Assembly (NCBI GenBank): GCA_964414585.1
Contig: CAYPXR010000044.1
Location: 1 to 33,582 of the forward strand
Direction of reading: 5' to 3'
Length of the DNA: 33,582 nucleotides
Origin: DATEMU01 sp964414585
Lineage (GTDB): Bacteria > Planctomycetota > Phycisphaerae > UBA1845 > UTPLA1
The notes beneath the pieces are model-generated. The model ran no database searches. It saw only the letters and a list, made by a program, of their open reading frames with translations, and had not been told where the DNA came from. Below, piece by piece: positions 17,901 through 25,188 of the stretch; positions within the stretch are counted from its first letter, which is position 1, and each line of letters opens with the position of its first letter. The translations under genes and the position numbers were made by a program.

Positions 17901-17951
17901 CTTCAATCCCAGCAATCCTCGCTCAGCTCGCTCGCGGCCATCAGCGCGTGA
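14928..17951 (+). CDS. fliD: Flagellar filament cap protein FliD (expanded)
   Basis: The 1007-residue protein has the FliD N-terminus (SSISIGTGLVSGLPINDLVD, then ISIQQRPITQLQTRL) and the FliD C-terminal region with SLLNDFSALVNSINSVI, GVEALFTTTETGFG and a terminal coiled coil (about 945-1000). E. coli FliD has 468 residues. The extra length is a set of four units of roughly 90 residues, at about 143-233, 296-385, 480-570 and 590-690, plus a degenerate half unit near 255-295. Each unit starts LN-x2-x-GV-x2-G-x-I-x-VT-x-R-x-G and continues with a VDL strand, a helix and a G/S-rich turn. These resemble flagellin-hook IN insertions. FliD caps the growing filament. A GAGG lies eight bases before the ATG. 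The gene converges on the MmgE/PrpD gene, 16 bases away. Confidence 0.92.
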   Translation: MSSISIGTGLVSGLPINDLVDSLISIQQRPITQLQTRLQGITGRRTALIQLSAQLLSVQNSATRLKSTDFFRRTQAASSNSSALIASAGANTTPGQYTFTVRSLASSQQLLSSGFATTNTSPVGAGVLTFEGAQGLLNRSTPLALLNGEEGVQRGKIRVTDRSGTSAVIDLTTASTIDDVVNLINGQDGVQVSAKIVGDHLVLSDETGLSSGSLTIAEVGGGHAASDLGILGASATGTLTGTDLISLTSGTRLSQLNDGNGVRRLHGQPDFSATLADGTSLSFDLSDRLSLDTPLSTLNRGGGVFAGSIHVTNRAGQQADVDLSGAQTLGDVKTAIESAVSGISVNISGSQLSLVDSSATTGSTKIEEVGTGQTAANLGLLASSTSGSITGKDIYFVDTLGDLVRVINSRSGNNGKLTAALSSGGFGIELTDHTSGANSFQLTALGGSKALDDLGLTGVPVGPTIQSRRLIAGLNTTLLRSLNGGAGVQLGQVQLTDRSGATSVVDLAGAQTLKDVLDAINAAPTAIQASISTSGLGINLTDSSGGSGNLIVADVTGTTAADLHIAVNSAASKAASGNLQKQYLSAATLLGDLNDGRGIVRGSFRITNSQGASAVVDLSQGNEKTLQDVIDEINSRGISITARINDNGDGLLIQDAAGGPGKLTIAESGGSTAQSLGILGSAADGQNYVDGSRETRITVSAGDTLDSLLAKIKSSRASVSATIINDRSGSRPYRLSLTASQSGRVGAVAIDTGSTDLTFDTLVEARDAAVIFGPSDAATPLVITSSTNTITDAVNGLRLDLVGTSATPVTISVTQDVDSLLNDFSALVNSINSVIKSIDDASKFDPETSTRGILFGDSTARRIRDRLIGIANKSAAGLNPTLSRLSQIGVNLTGGSSFNLDEEKFREAFARDPAGVEALFTTTETGFGPVIEQTLKQLTDTDTGAIPLQDQSLKSSQDLLNNRITQMQSLVEKHRQRLLAQFSATESIIAKLQSQQSSLSSLAAISA

Positions 17952-17967
17952 CGGCACGCAATCGCCC

Positions 17968-19362
17968 CTAATGACCGCCGCGGCCGGATGACGGGCGAAC
18001 GTCGAATTGCCACACGCCTCTGACGTCGCGCAGGCGATCGAGCGACCACATCTGGGACAGCAGACGATCTTGAGTTTTCTCTGAGATGACGCCCGTGGCG
18101 AGCGTGCGGAATTTGAATTCGACTTCGTCGTCGGACATCGGGTTCCCGGCGTGGCCGCGGGGATATTTCACCGTCTTTTCATAGACCTTGCCGTCTTTCA
18201 TGCGCAGCTTCAGACGATTCGGAATACCGTCGGGATAGCCGCGGTTGAGGTCCTTCGCCTCGACAATGGTCGTGTTGTCGAGCAGCTTGAGATACTTCGG
18301 ATTCGTGAACTTCTTCGGCGAAAAGGTCTCGCGCGTCACGTCGCCGTCGATCAGCGCCGCGATGGTCATGTAGCCCATGCTGTGGTCGGCGGTCTCCCGG
18401 CTCGTCGGACGCCATTTTTCCGGCTCGCTGCCGATGATGGAAACCGCCGCCTCGAACGATTCCATGTCCAGCTTGCGGATGTCCTTCCAGGAATAACCGT
18501 CGGCGAGAAATCGCTTCCGGATTTGAAGGGCCGCGTCGATCGAGCTTTGGGCGTGATATTCCGCCGGCCAGAACTTGATGTAGGTCTTGTTGATCATGTA
18601 CCCGGCGGATTTCGAGCCGAGCTTTACGTCAAACTTCCGACCGGTCAGCATCTTGAAGACGCCCTTCGGTCCTTCAAAGATTTCGTGCGGTCCGGTGAAG
18701 CCCTGGCGGGCGAGATTCGCGGCAAAGACGGCGTTGCGCGCCGCGTTGGAAAACGCGCAGGCCTTCCACATGGAGATCTGCCCCGTTCGCGTCTGGCGCG
18801 TGGCGATGTTGCAAACTCCGGCGAGCCCTTGAGCGTGGACCATCTGCTCCGGCGAAAGCCCCCACAGCTTCGACGCGCCGAGCGTGGAGCTGAACGCCCC
18901 GTACGTCACATGGTCCCACCCGTTGGCGCGGAGCGAGGCCGCGTCGCAGAGGCGGCATTGAATCTCGTAGGCGATGACCGTCGCGAGGATGGCGTCCTTG
19001 CCGGATCGTCCCGCGGACTGCGCGACTGCGAGGGTCGCGGCAATGTTATCGGACGGGTGTGCCGGCTCTTTCGAGAGGTACGTGTCGTTGTAATCCAGGT
19101 AGCGGATATGAGCGCCGTTCGCGAAGGCCGCCATATCCGGCGTCGTACGGTGATTCGTGCCCACCACGACGGCTCCGCCTTTGGCAACCGGCAGCGACAG
19201 GGCCGTCGCCCGGGCGATCGTCGCCGGCTTCGACCGGTAGGCCCCGAGGGCCGTGCCCAGAGAGTCGATGAACCGGCGTTTCGTTTCGTGAATGGCGTCC
19301 TTCGTGAGATCGCCGTATTTGAGGTTGTGGGTCCAATTCGCCAGTTTTTCCGCGAGCAGCAT
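17968..19362 (-). CDS. MmgE/PrpD family protein
   Basis: The 464-residue protein matches the MmgE/PrpD family along its length. Landmarks are RFIDSLGTALGAY near the start, AAFANGAHIRYLDYNDTY, HPSDNIAATLAVAQ, the YHAQSSIDAALQIR segment and a C-terminal GHAGNPMSDDEVEFKF. PrpD proteins dehydrate 2-methylcitrate in propionate breakdown, but most homologues, including many isomerases and hydratases of carboxylic acids, have unknown substrates. Context here is acyl-CoA degradation, but no 2-methylcitrate synthase or lyase is present. ATG at 19362 is preferred over a TTG three codons earlier, because AAGGAG (19374-19379, complementary strand) is 11 bases from the ATG but only two from the TTG. Confidence 0.88.
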   Translation of the reverse strand: MLLAEKLANWTHNLKYGDLTKDAIHETKRRFIDSLGTALGAYRSKPATIARATALSLPVAKGGAVVVGTNHRTTPDMAAFANGAHIRYLDYNDTYLSKEPAHPSDNIAATLAVAQSAGRSGKDAILATVIAYEIQCRLCDAASLRANGWDHVTYGAFSSTLGASKLWGLSPEQMVHAQGLAGVCNIATRQTRTGQISMWKACAFSNAARNAVFAANLARQGFTGPHEIFEGPKGVFKMLTGRKFDVKLGSKSAGYMINKTYIKFWPAEYHAQSSIDAALQIRKRFLADGYSWKDIRKLDMESFEAAVSIIGSEPEKWRPTSRETADHSMGYMTIAALIDGDVTRETFSPKKFTNPKYLKLLDNTTIVEAKDLNRGYPDGIPNRLKLRMKDGKVYEKTVKYPRGHAGNPMSDDEVEFKFRTLATGVISEKTQDRLLSQMWSLDRLRDVRGVWQFDVRPSSGRGGH

Positions 19363-19406
19363 CGTCTTCAAACTCCTTGTAAATGCGTCCCAGGTGCAGC
19401 GGCGAG

Positions 19407-19435
19407 ATTAGACAATAGAATGAGCGTTTGCTCAA
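19407..19435 (-). promoter_or_regulatory. Sigma-70-type promoter overlapped by palindromic operator
   Basis: Read on the minus strand, TTGAGC (19435-19430) is followed after exactly 17 bases by TCTAAT (19412-19407), a good -35/-10 pair for the MmgE/PrpD gene with a leader of about 38 bases. A palindrome TGAGC-gttt-GCTCA at 19421-19434 covers the -35 and the spacer. It lies between two divergent genes, so a bound repressor could control both. TetR-type regulators of acyl-CoA genes often use sites of this size, but the protein is not encoded here. Confidence 0.6.
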
Positions 19436-19459
19436 CCGTCCGCCAGGAGGTGTGGCATC

Positions 19460-20344
19460 ATGGCCGCCGCTCGACAAGGACCGACGAAAGCCCCGCCGCG
19501 CGTGCAGGTGGGCGATCTTGCGCTGACGATCCTCGACGGCGGTCACCTTTGGCTCGACGGCGGCGCGATGTTCGGCATCATCCCCAAACCGCTCTGGTCG
19601 AAGTCCGTGAAGGTCGATGAGGCCAACCGGATTCCCCTGTCGACGAGTTGCTTTTTTCTCGAAGCCGCCGGCAAGCGGATCATCATCGAGTCGGGCTGCG
19701 GGCCGAAATCGAAATACAACGACAAAGAGCAAGGCTTCTTCCAATTCGGAAGCCATTGGATCATCGATTCCCTCGCCGCCGCCGGCATCGATCCTGCGTC
19801 CATCGACCTGGTCATCCTCACGCATCTTCATTTCGACCACGCCGGTGGGGCGACCACCTCCGACGGGCGCGGGGGCTATGTACCGACCTTTCCAAGGGCG
19901 AAATACGTCGTTCAGCGCGGTGAGTGGAAGGACGCGGTTCATGGTCATTGCGTCATGACCGGTACGTATCGCAAAGAGAACCTGGAGCCTCTGGAAAAGG
20001 CCGGCGTTCTTTCGCTCGCGGACGGCGACGCGGAGATCGTTCCCGGCGTCTCGGTCTGTGTCCTGCCGGGCCACACCCGTCGCCAGCAAGGCGTTATTTT
20101 TTCGAGCAGCGGTCGCCAGGCGATCCTTCCGGCGGACCTGATGCCGACGTCGGCCCACGTCGGTCTGCGGCACAATATGGCTTACGATTTGATGCCGTTC
20201 GAGAACATGCGAAACAAGGAGCGATTGTTGACCGACGCGGTGCAGGGCCAATGGACTTTGCTTCTCGGCCAGGACCCATCGGAAACGGTTTGGCGCGCGG
20301 ACCAAAACGGATCCGGCCGATTCACCCTGATCCCCAATGGCTAA
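19460..20344 (+). CDS. MBL-fold metallo-hydrolase
   Basis: The 294-residue protein has the metallo-beta-lactamase signature THLHFDHAGG at 121-130 (His122, His124, Asp126, His127). Later metal ligands are likely in LPGHTRRQ and in the PADLMPT segment. The layout resembles the N-acyl homoserine lactonase / quorum-quenching-like subgroup of soluble MBL hydrolases, which bind two metals and open lactones or hydrolyse thioesters; the substrate cannot be read from sequence. AGGAGG (19445-19450) lies nine bases before the ATG. It is divergent from the MmgE/PrpD gene with a shared 97-base regulatory region. No signal peptide is seen. Its position next to acyl-CoA genes suggests, but does not prove, hydrolysis of an acyl ester or lactone intermediate. 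Confidence 0.85.
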   Translation: MAAARQGPTKAPPRVQVGDLALTILDGGHLWLDGGAMFGIIPKPLWSKSVKVDEANRIPLSTSCFFLEAAGKRIIIESGCGPKSKYNDKEQGFFQFGSHWIIDSLAAAGIDPASIDLVILTHLHFDHAGGATTSDGRGGYVPTFPRAKYVVQRGEWKDAVHGHCVMTGTYRKENLEPLEKAGVLSLADGDAEIVPGVSVCVLPGHTRRQQGVIFSSSGRQAILPADLMPTSAHVGLRHNMAYDLMPFENMRNKERLLTDAVQGQWTLLLGQDPSETVWRADQNGSGRFTLIPNG

Positions 20345-20366
20345 CCGTCGATCGGACGGGTCCGCT

Positions 20367-20394
20367 TTGACGTTTCCAACCCATCGTTTAGAAT
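20367..20394 (+). promoter_or_regulatory. Sigma-70-type promoter of the acyl-CoA dehydrogenase operon
   Basis: TTGACG (20367-20372) and TAGAAT (20389-20394) are separated by 16 bases, each matching 5 of 6 consensus positions. Transcription would start about 36 bases before the GTG at 20438. A small hairpin, CCGTC-gatcg-GACGG (20345-20359), lies just after the stop of the upstream gene but has no T-run. Confidence 0.6.
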
Positions 20395-20437
20395 ATTGGC
20401 TCTGAAATTACCCCTTGTTTATTGAGGGTGGAGAAAC

Positions 20438-21595
20438 GTGGAATTCAATCTTCCGGAAGAATTAGTCGCCTTTCGCGACCTGACGCGGTCTTTTGCCGCC
20501 GAACGGATCGCGCCGCATGCCCGCGAATGGGATGCGAAAAAGTGGCTCCCCGACGACGTCGTCGCGGAGATGGGCAAGATCGGCCTGCTCGGCGTGACGG
20601 TGCCGGAGGAATACGGCGGCGCGGGCCAGGGACTTCTCGCCATGACCGTGGTCGTGGAGGAAATCGCCCGATGGTGCGGCGGCACGGCGTTGTTCGTCGC
20701 GGCGCACAGCGGTCTTTGCACGACGCATATCCGTCTCGCGGCGAACGAGGCGCAGAAGAAGAAATGGCTGCCCAAGCTGGCGACCGGCGAGGTCGTCGGC
20801 TCGTGGTGTCTGAGCGAGCCTGATTGCGGATCGGACGCCGAAGCGCTGACCACTCGCGCGGAAAAGACGAAGAACGGCTGGGTTCTGAACGGCCAGAAGT
20901 TCTGGATCACCAACGGCAAGCGCGCCGGGGTTTTTGTCGTCACGGCGAGGACCAAGGCTGAGCGTGGGCCTCGAACAATCTCTGCATTCATCGTCGAGGG
21001 CGATCGCAAGGGACTGATCATCGGCGAGCCCGAGGACAAGATGGGGATGCGGGCGAGCGACACGGTTCCCGTGACGCTCGAAAACTGCGAAATCCCCGCG
21101 GAAAATCTTTGCGGCGAGTTGCACGCCGGTTATGTCGACGCGCTTCGCGTTCTAGATCGCGGACGCTGTACCATCGGTTCGCTGTCGGTCGGTCTGGCCC
21201 GCGGCTGCCTGGAAGAGGCGGTCAAGTATGCGGCTCAGCGTCACACCTTCGGCGTGCCGCTGCACAGCCATCAGGCGATCCAATTCAAGCTGGCGGACAT
21301 GGAAACCCAGGTCGAAGCGGCGCGGCTGCTCGTTCGACAAGCGGCCTCGACGCACGACGCGGGGCGTCCGGACAAGGAACTTTGTTCGATCGCCAAGCTC
21401 TTCGCGTCGGAGATGGCCAGCCGCGTGGGTTGGGATTCGATTCAAATCCACGGCGGCGCGGGCTATACCAAGGACGTCTGCGTCGAACGGCTTGTGCGGG
21501 ACAATAAACTTTGCGAAATCGGCGAAGGCTCGAGCGAAGTGCAGCGAATGCTGATCTCGCGGGCCGAATGTAAACGACGAAGCACCGCAGCCTGA
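20438..21595 (+). CDS. Acyl-CoA dehydrogenase 1
   Basis: The 385-residue flavoprotein has normal family length and all landmarks: VPEEYGGAG near 55, WCLSEPDCGSDA (FAD/substrate loop), NGQKFWITNG and QIHGGAGYTKD. The catalytic base is Glu363 in EIGEGSSEVQ. It oxidises an acyl-CoA to the 2-enoyl-CoA and passes electrons to ETF, whose beta subunit is encoded later in the locus. The start is a GTG at 20438 with GGTGGAG a few bases upstream. The second dehydrogenase follows 12 bases after its stop. Butyryl-CoA or another short-chain substrate fits the neighbourhood, but chain length cannot be assigned by eye. Confidence 0.92.
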   Translation: MEFNLPEELVAFRDLTRSFAAERIAPHAREWDAKKWLPDDVVAEMGKIGLLGVTVPEEYGGAGQGLLAMTVVVEEIARWCGGTALFVAAHSGLCTTHIRLAANEAQKKKWLPKLATGEVVGSWCLSEPDCGSDAEALTTRAEKTKNGWVLNGQKFWITNGKRAGVFVVTARTKAERGPRTISAFIVEGDRKGLIIGEPEDKMGMRASDTVPVTLENCEIPAENLCGELHAGYVDALRVLDRGRCTIGSLSVGLARGCLEEAVKYAAQRHTFGVPLHSHQAIQFKLADMETQVEAARLLVRQAASTHDAGRPDKELCSIAKLFASEMASRVGWDSIQIHGGAGYTKDVCVERLVRDNKLCEIGEGSSEVQRMLISRAECKRRSTAA

Positions 21596-21607
21596 CGGAG
21601 TGATGGA

Positions 21608-22807
21608 ATGAGTGATGCGGCGACGATGACCGGCGAAATCATCCCGTTCGGCTATGAGCTGGACGAAGACCACGCGATGCTGCGCGACAGCATCCGCGAA
21701 TTCGCGCGCAACGTCGTCGCGCCGGGGGCGATGGAACGCGACATCAAGGGCGAATTCCCCGCCGACATCATCAAGCAGCTCGGTGAAATGGGCTACCAGG
21801 GCATCTGCGTCCCGGAGGAATATGGCGGCGCGGGGCTCGACGCGCTGGCTTCGGCCATCGTCGTGGAGGAACTGTCTTATGCCGACGCCTCCGTCGGCGT
21901 CATCAACAGCGTGCAGAACTCGCTGGTCATTGACCCGGTCCTTAAGTTCGGCACCGAGGATCAAAAGAAGAAATGGCTCCCGAAGATGGCCGCCGGCGAG
22001 TGGCTCAACTGCTTCTCGCTCAGCGAGGCCGGTTCCGGAAGCGATGCCGGGGCGATGAAATGCCGCGCGGAACTCAAGGGCAAGGATTGGGTGGTCAATG
22101 GGACCAAGATGTGGGTGACCAATGGCTCGGAGGCTGACGTCATTCTCCTGTTCTGCCGCACCGAAGACACCGACCGGCGTAACGCCAGTTGTTTCCTCGT
22201 TTCCAAGAACACGCCCGGCATCACCGTCGGCAAGCACGAGGACAAGCTCGGCATCCGCGGCAGCAGCACGACGGAAATCATCTTCGAAAACTGCAAAATA
22301 CCGGCCGAGAACATGCTCGGCGAACGCGGCGGCGGTCTGAAGATCGCCCTCACGGCCATCGACGGCGGCCGCCTGGGCATCGCCGCGCAGGCGTTGGGCA
22401 TCGCTCAGGCCGCCCTTGATCGCTCGGTCGACTACGCCCTCCAACGCAAACAATTCGGAAAATCGCTCTGCGAGTTTCAGGCCATCCAGTGGAAGATCGC
22501 CGACATGGCCGTGCGGATCGCCGCCTCGCGGGCCCTGCTCTACAAGGGCTGCTGGATCAAAGGCCAGGCAAAACACTCGCTGCACATTCCGGCGATGGCC
22601 AAGGTGTACGCCGCCGAGACCGCCTCGTTCTGTGCCAATCATGCCATCCAGATCTTCGGCGGCATGGGCTTCTGCCGCGAAAGCGAGGTCGAGCGCTACC
22701 TCCGCGACGCCAAGATCACCGAGATTTACGAAGGCACCAGCGAGATGCAGCGCATGACCATCGGCGAATCCCTGGTTCACGACCCCGGTCGGCTCACCGA
22801 CATCTGA
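21608..22807 (+). CDS. Acyl-CoA dehydrogenase 2
   Basis: The 399-residue acyl-CoA dehydrogenase contains VPEEYGGAGLDA, FSLSEAGSGSDA, NGTKMWVTNG, QIFGGMGFCRE and the catalytic Glu375 in IYEGTSEMQR. The IYEGTSE form and SEAGSGSDA loop resemble short-chain (butyryl-CoA type) enzymes more closely than dehydrogenase 1 does; this is judgement by motif only. It is cotranscribed with the first enzyme (12-base gap). Two paralogues side by side suggest two steps or two chain types, for example a branched and a straight C4 acyl-CoA. The N-terminus has about 15 extra residues before the first conserved helix. Confidence 0.92.
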   Translation: MSDAATMTGEIIPFGYELDEDHAMLRDSIREFARNVVAPGAMERDIKGEFPADIIKQLGEMGYQGICVPEEYGGAGLDALASAIVVEELSYADASVGVINSVQNSLVIDPVLKFGTEDQKKKWLPKMAAGEWLNCFSLSEAGSGSDAGAMKCRAELKGKDWVVNGTKMWVTNGSEADVILLFCRTEDTDRRNASCFLVSKNTPGITVGKHEDKLGIRGSSTTEIIFENCKIPAENMLGERGGGLKIALTAIDGGRLGIAAQALGIAQAALDRSVDYALQRKQFGKSLCEFQAIQWKIADMAVRIAASRALLYKGCWIKGQAKHSLHIPAMAKVYAAETASFCANHAIQIFGGMGFCRESEVERYLRDAKITEIYEGTSEMQRMTIGESLVHDPGRLTDI

Positions 22808-22816
22808 CCGGTCCGC

Positions 22817-22861
22817 CCACGGTCGCCCGTGGAGGAAGTTTCCGCCGATTTCCCATATAAT
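22817..22861 (+). promoter_or_regulatory. Hairpin and -10 box between dehydrogenase 2 and thiolase
   Basis: A hairpin CCACGG-tcgc-CCGTGG (22817-22832) begins nine bases after the dehydrogenase stop but lacks a T-run. A perfect TATAAT follows at 22856-22861, about 70 bases before the thiolase start, with no good -35. The thiolase may therefore have its own promoter as well as readthrough. Confidence 0.35.
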
Positions 22862-22932
22862 TTGTCGTTGCACCGGTCGTGCGAGCGGGGTGGTTCGCAC
22901 GCCAACAAGTTTTACACCAGTGGGAGTCTTCT

Positions 22933-24114
22933 ATGTCTCGAAGTGTGATTGTGGGCGCTCGTCGAAGCCCGATGGGAAAGTTCCTGGGGTCGCTGTCGCC
23001 GCTGTCCGCGCCGGAGATCGGCGCACAAGTCGCCAAAACCATGCTTGCGGAAATCGGCTGCCCGCCGGGCGACGTGGATTGGGCGCTGATCGGACAAGTT
23101 CTCCAGGCCGGCGTCGGCCAGAACCCCGCGCGGCAGGTTGCACTCAAGGCGGGATTGCCGCCGACGATCACGGCCGTCACCGTCAACCAGGTCTGCGGTT
23201 CGGGTCTTCGCGCCGCGATGAACGCCGACAACAACATCCGTCTCGGCGAGGCGAAGATCATCCTCACCGGCGGCATGGAGAGCATGTCCAACGCGCCCTA
23301 TTATGTGCGCGGCACGCGGACCGGCGCGGTGAAGTTCGGCCATATCACCACGGAAGACGGCATGATTGCCGACGGCCTGACCTGTCCGTTTGAAAAGTGG
23401 GGCATGGGCAGCGCGGCGGAATACACGGCGAAAAAATACAACGTCAATCGCGAGGATCAGGACGCGTTCTCCCTGGAAAGCCATCGGCGGGCCGCCGCTG
23501 CACAGAAGGCCGGCTATTTCAAGAAGACCATCGTCCCGATCGAAGTGCCCGGCAAAAAGGGGCCGACCGTCTTCTCCGAAGATGAGTCCATTCGCGGCGA
23601 TGCGACGATCGCCGATTTGCAGAAGCTCAGGCCCGCCTTTGAAAAAGACGGCACCGTGACCGCCGGAAATTCTTCGCAACTGACCGACGGGGCGGCCATG
23701 GCGTTGCTCACGAATGAGGAGGAAGCGTCCAAGCGGGGCTGGCCGGTCCGTGCCCGAATCGTCGCCCATACGACATTCGGCGTGCCGCCCAAGGAGCTTT
23801 TCATTGCGCCGGTGGGAGCGGTTCGAGGGGTCGTCGACAAGGCCGGACTGAAGATGAAGGACATCGATCTTTTCGAACTCAACGAGGCCTTTGCCGCGCA
23901 GATGCTGGCGTGCATGAGGCAACTTGAAATTCCCCATGACCGCGTAAACGTCTTCGGCGGGGCGATCGCCCTCGGTCATCCGATCGGCTGCAGCGGGACA
24001 CGCGTGCTCGTGACGCTCATCAACGCCCTGGAAATTCGAAACGCCAAACGCGGCATCGCAACGCTTTGTCTGGGTGGCGGTAATGCCGTGGCCATGCTGA
24101 TTGAGCGGCCATAA
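22933..24114 (+). CDS. Acetyl-CoA acetyltransferase (thiolase)
   Basis: The 393-residue protein has exactly the usual thiolase length. Cys88 in NQVCGSG is the acyl-accepting nucleophile. His349 in LGHPIGCSGTR and Cys379 in TLCLGGGNAVA are the general base/acid pair. It cleaves acetoacetyl-CoA with CoA to two acetyl-CoA, or condenses in reverse. The ATG at 22933 follows GGGAG by six bases and begins directly at the first conserved strand; an in-frame upstream extension of 18 codons is rejected. It is placed between dehydrogenases and 3-hydroxyacyl-CoA dehydrogenase, so degradation of a C4 acyl-CoA is the likely direction. Confidence 0.93.
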   Translation: MSRSVIVGARRSPMGKFLGSLSPLSAPEIGAQVAKTMLAEIGCPPGDVDWALIGQVLQAGVGQNPARQVALKAGLPPTITAVTVNQVCGSGLRAAMNADNNIRLGEAKIILTGGMESMSNAPYYVRGTRTGAVKFGHITTEDGMIADGLTCPFEKWGMGSAAEYTAKKYNVNREDQDAFSLESHRRAAAAQKAGYFKKTIVPIEVPGKKGPTVFSEDESIRGDATIADLQKLRPAFEKDGTVTAGNSSQLTDGAAMALLTNEEEASKRGWPVRARIVAHTTFGVPPKELFIAPVGAVRGVVDKAGLKMKDIDLFELNEAFAAQMLACMRQLEIPHDRVNVFGGAIALGHPIGCSGTRVLVTLINALEIRNAKRGIATLCLGGGNAVAMLIERP

Positions 24115-24161
24115 ATCGTTGATTTCCATTGTGATACGGACGATTTTACGTTCGACATCGA

Positions 24162-24190
24162 TTGGCTCGCCGTCGCAATTCCGTTATAAT
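24162..24190 (+). promoter_or_regulatory. Sigma-70-type promoter of the hydroxyacyl-CoA dehydrogenase gene
   Basis: TTGGCT (24162-24167), 17 bases, then a perfect TATAAT (24185-24190). The start of transcription would be near 24197, giving a leader of about 33 bases before ATG 24230, with AAGGA at 24218-24222 as ribosome site. Confidence 0.65.
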
Positions 24191-24229
24191 GGCCCGCTCT
24201 GACGCTGTGATCGCAGCAAGGATTGCAAC

Positions 24230-25090
24230 ATGGCCATCGAATCCGCCCTCGTCATCGGCACCGGCACCATGGGTCGTGGTATTGCGCAAATCGCCGCGAC
24301 CGCCGGACTGACCACCTACATCTATGATGTCAGCGCCGAGCAGGTGAAAAAGGCCCAGGCCGAGATCGACAAGAGCCTCGCCAAGCTCGTCGAAAAAGGA
24401 AAGCTCCCCGCCGACAAGGCGGGCAGCGCCAAAGCAAATTTGAAACCTTGCTCCTCGCTCGACGAGATTGCCTGGCCCAAAGTCGGCATCGTCATCGAGG
24501 CGATCTTTGAGAACTTCGACGCAAAAGTCACACTGTACAAGCAGCTTCAATCCCGCCTGCCGGCCGCGGCGATCCTCGCCAGCAACACCAGCAGCATCAG
24601 CATCACCAGGCTCGCCGCGGCGACGGACCGACCGGCGAAGTTCATCGGCATGCACTTTTTCAATCCCGTGCCGTTGATGTCCCTCGTCGAGGTCATCCGC
24701 GGTCTGCAAACCGACGCGGCGACCTGTGAGACCGTCGAGGCGCTGGCCAAACAGATGGGCAAGAACCCGCTTCGCTGCAACGACATGCCCGGGTTCGTGA
24801 GCAATCGCGTGCTGATGCCGATGATTAACGAGGCGGCCTTCGCCCTGATGGAGAACGTCGCCGATGCGACGACGATCGACGAGATCATGAAGCAGGGCTG
24901 CAACTTTCCGATGGGCCCGCTGACGCTGGCGGATTTCATCGGGGTCGATGTTTGCCTGAATATCCTGGACGTGCTCTACCGCGATCTGGGCGATCCGAAA
25001 TTCCGCCCGTGTCCCTTGCTCAAAAAGATGGTGGACGCGGGCTGGCTGGGCCGAAAGTCGGGGCGTGGTTTCCACGTGTATTCGGCCTGA
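24230..25090 (+). CDS. hbd: 3-hydroxybutyryl-CoA dehydrogenase
   Basis: The 286-residue protein is the short, single-function form. The NAD-binding GTGTMGRG lies at 10-17, followed by the expected Asp at the end of the second strand (YIYD). The central ASNTSSISIT and GMHFFNPVPLMSLVEVIRG contain the catalytic His, and NRVLMPMINEAAF marks the C-terminal helical domain. It oxidises 3-hydroxybutyryl-CoA to acetoacetyl-CoA. Own promoter upstream; 98 bases to the enoyl-CoA hydratase gene, which has no obvious promoter, so the two are probably one transcript. Confidence 0.93.
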   Translation: MAIESALVIGTGTMGRGIAQIAATAGLTTYIYDVSAEQVKKAQAEIDKSLAKLVEKGKLPADKAGSAKANLKPCSSLDEIAWPKVGIVIEAIFENFDAKVTLYKQLQSRLPAAAILASNTSSISITRLAAATDRPAKFIGMHFFNPVPLMSLVEVIRGLQTDAATCETVEALAKQMGKNPLRCNDMPGFVSNRVLMPMINEAAFALMENVADATTIDEIMKQGCNFPMGPLTLADFIGVDVCLNILDVLYRDLGDPKFRPCPLLKKMVDAGWLGRKSGRGFHVYSA

Positions 25091-25188
25091 AAAGGAGCGG
25101 CGCTTGGTCGCACGTTCGTGCGGCGGGTACTCTCGCATTCCGCGAGCCGCGACCCTGGAGGGAACACGAGTTCGAAAGGGCTGTCGAA

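Noticed and set aside
17968..19362. Assignment of the MmgE/PrpD protein as 2-methylcitrate dehydratase
   Set aside because: No methylcitrate synthase or lyase accompanies it, and the family has many uncharacterised substrates.
21152..22900. 582-codon open frame antisense to both acyl-CoA dehydrogenases
   Set aside because: It crosses two clear genes on the plus strand and has no recognisable motif.
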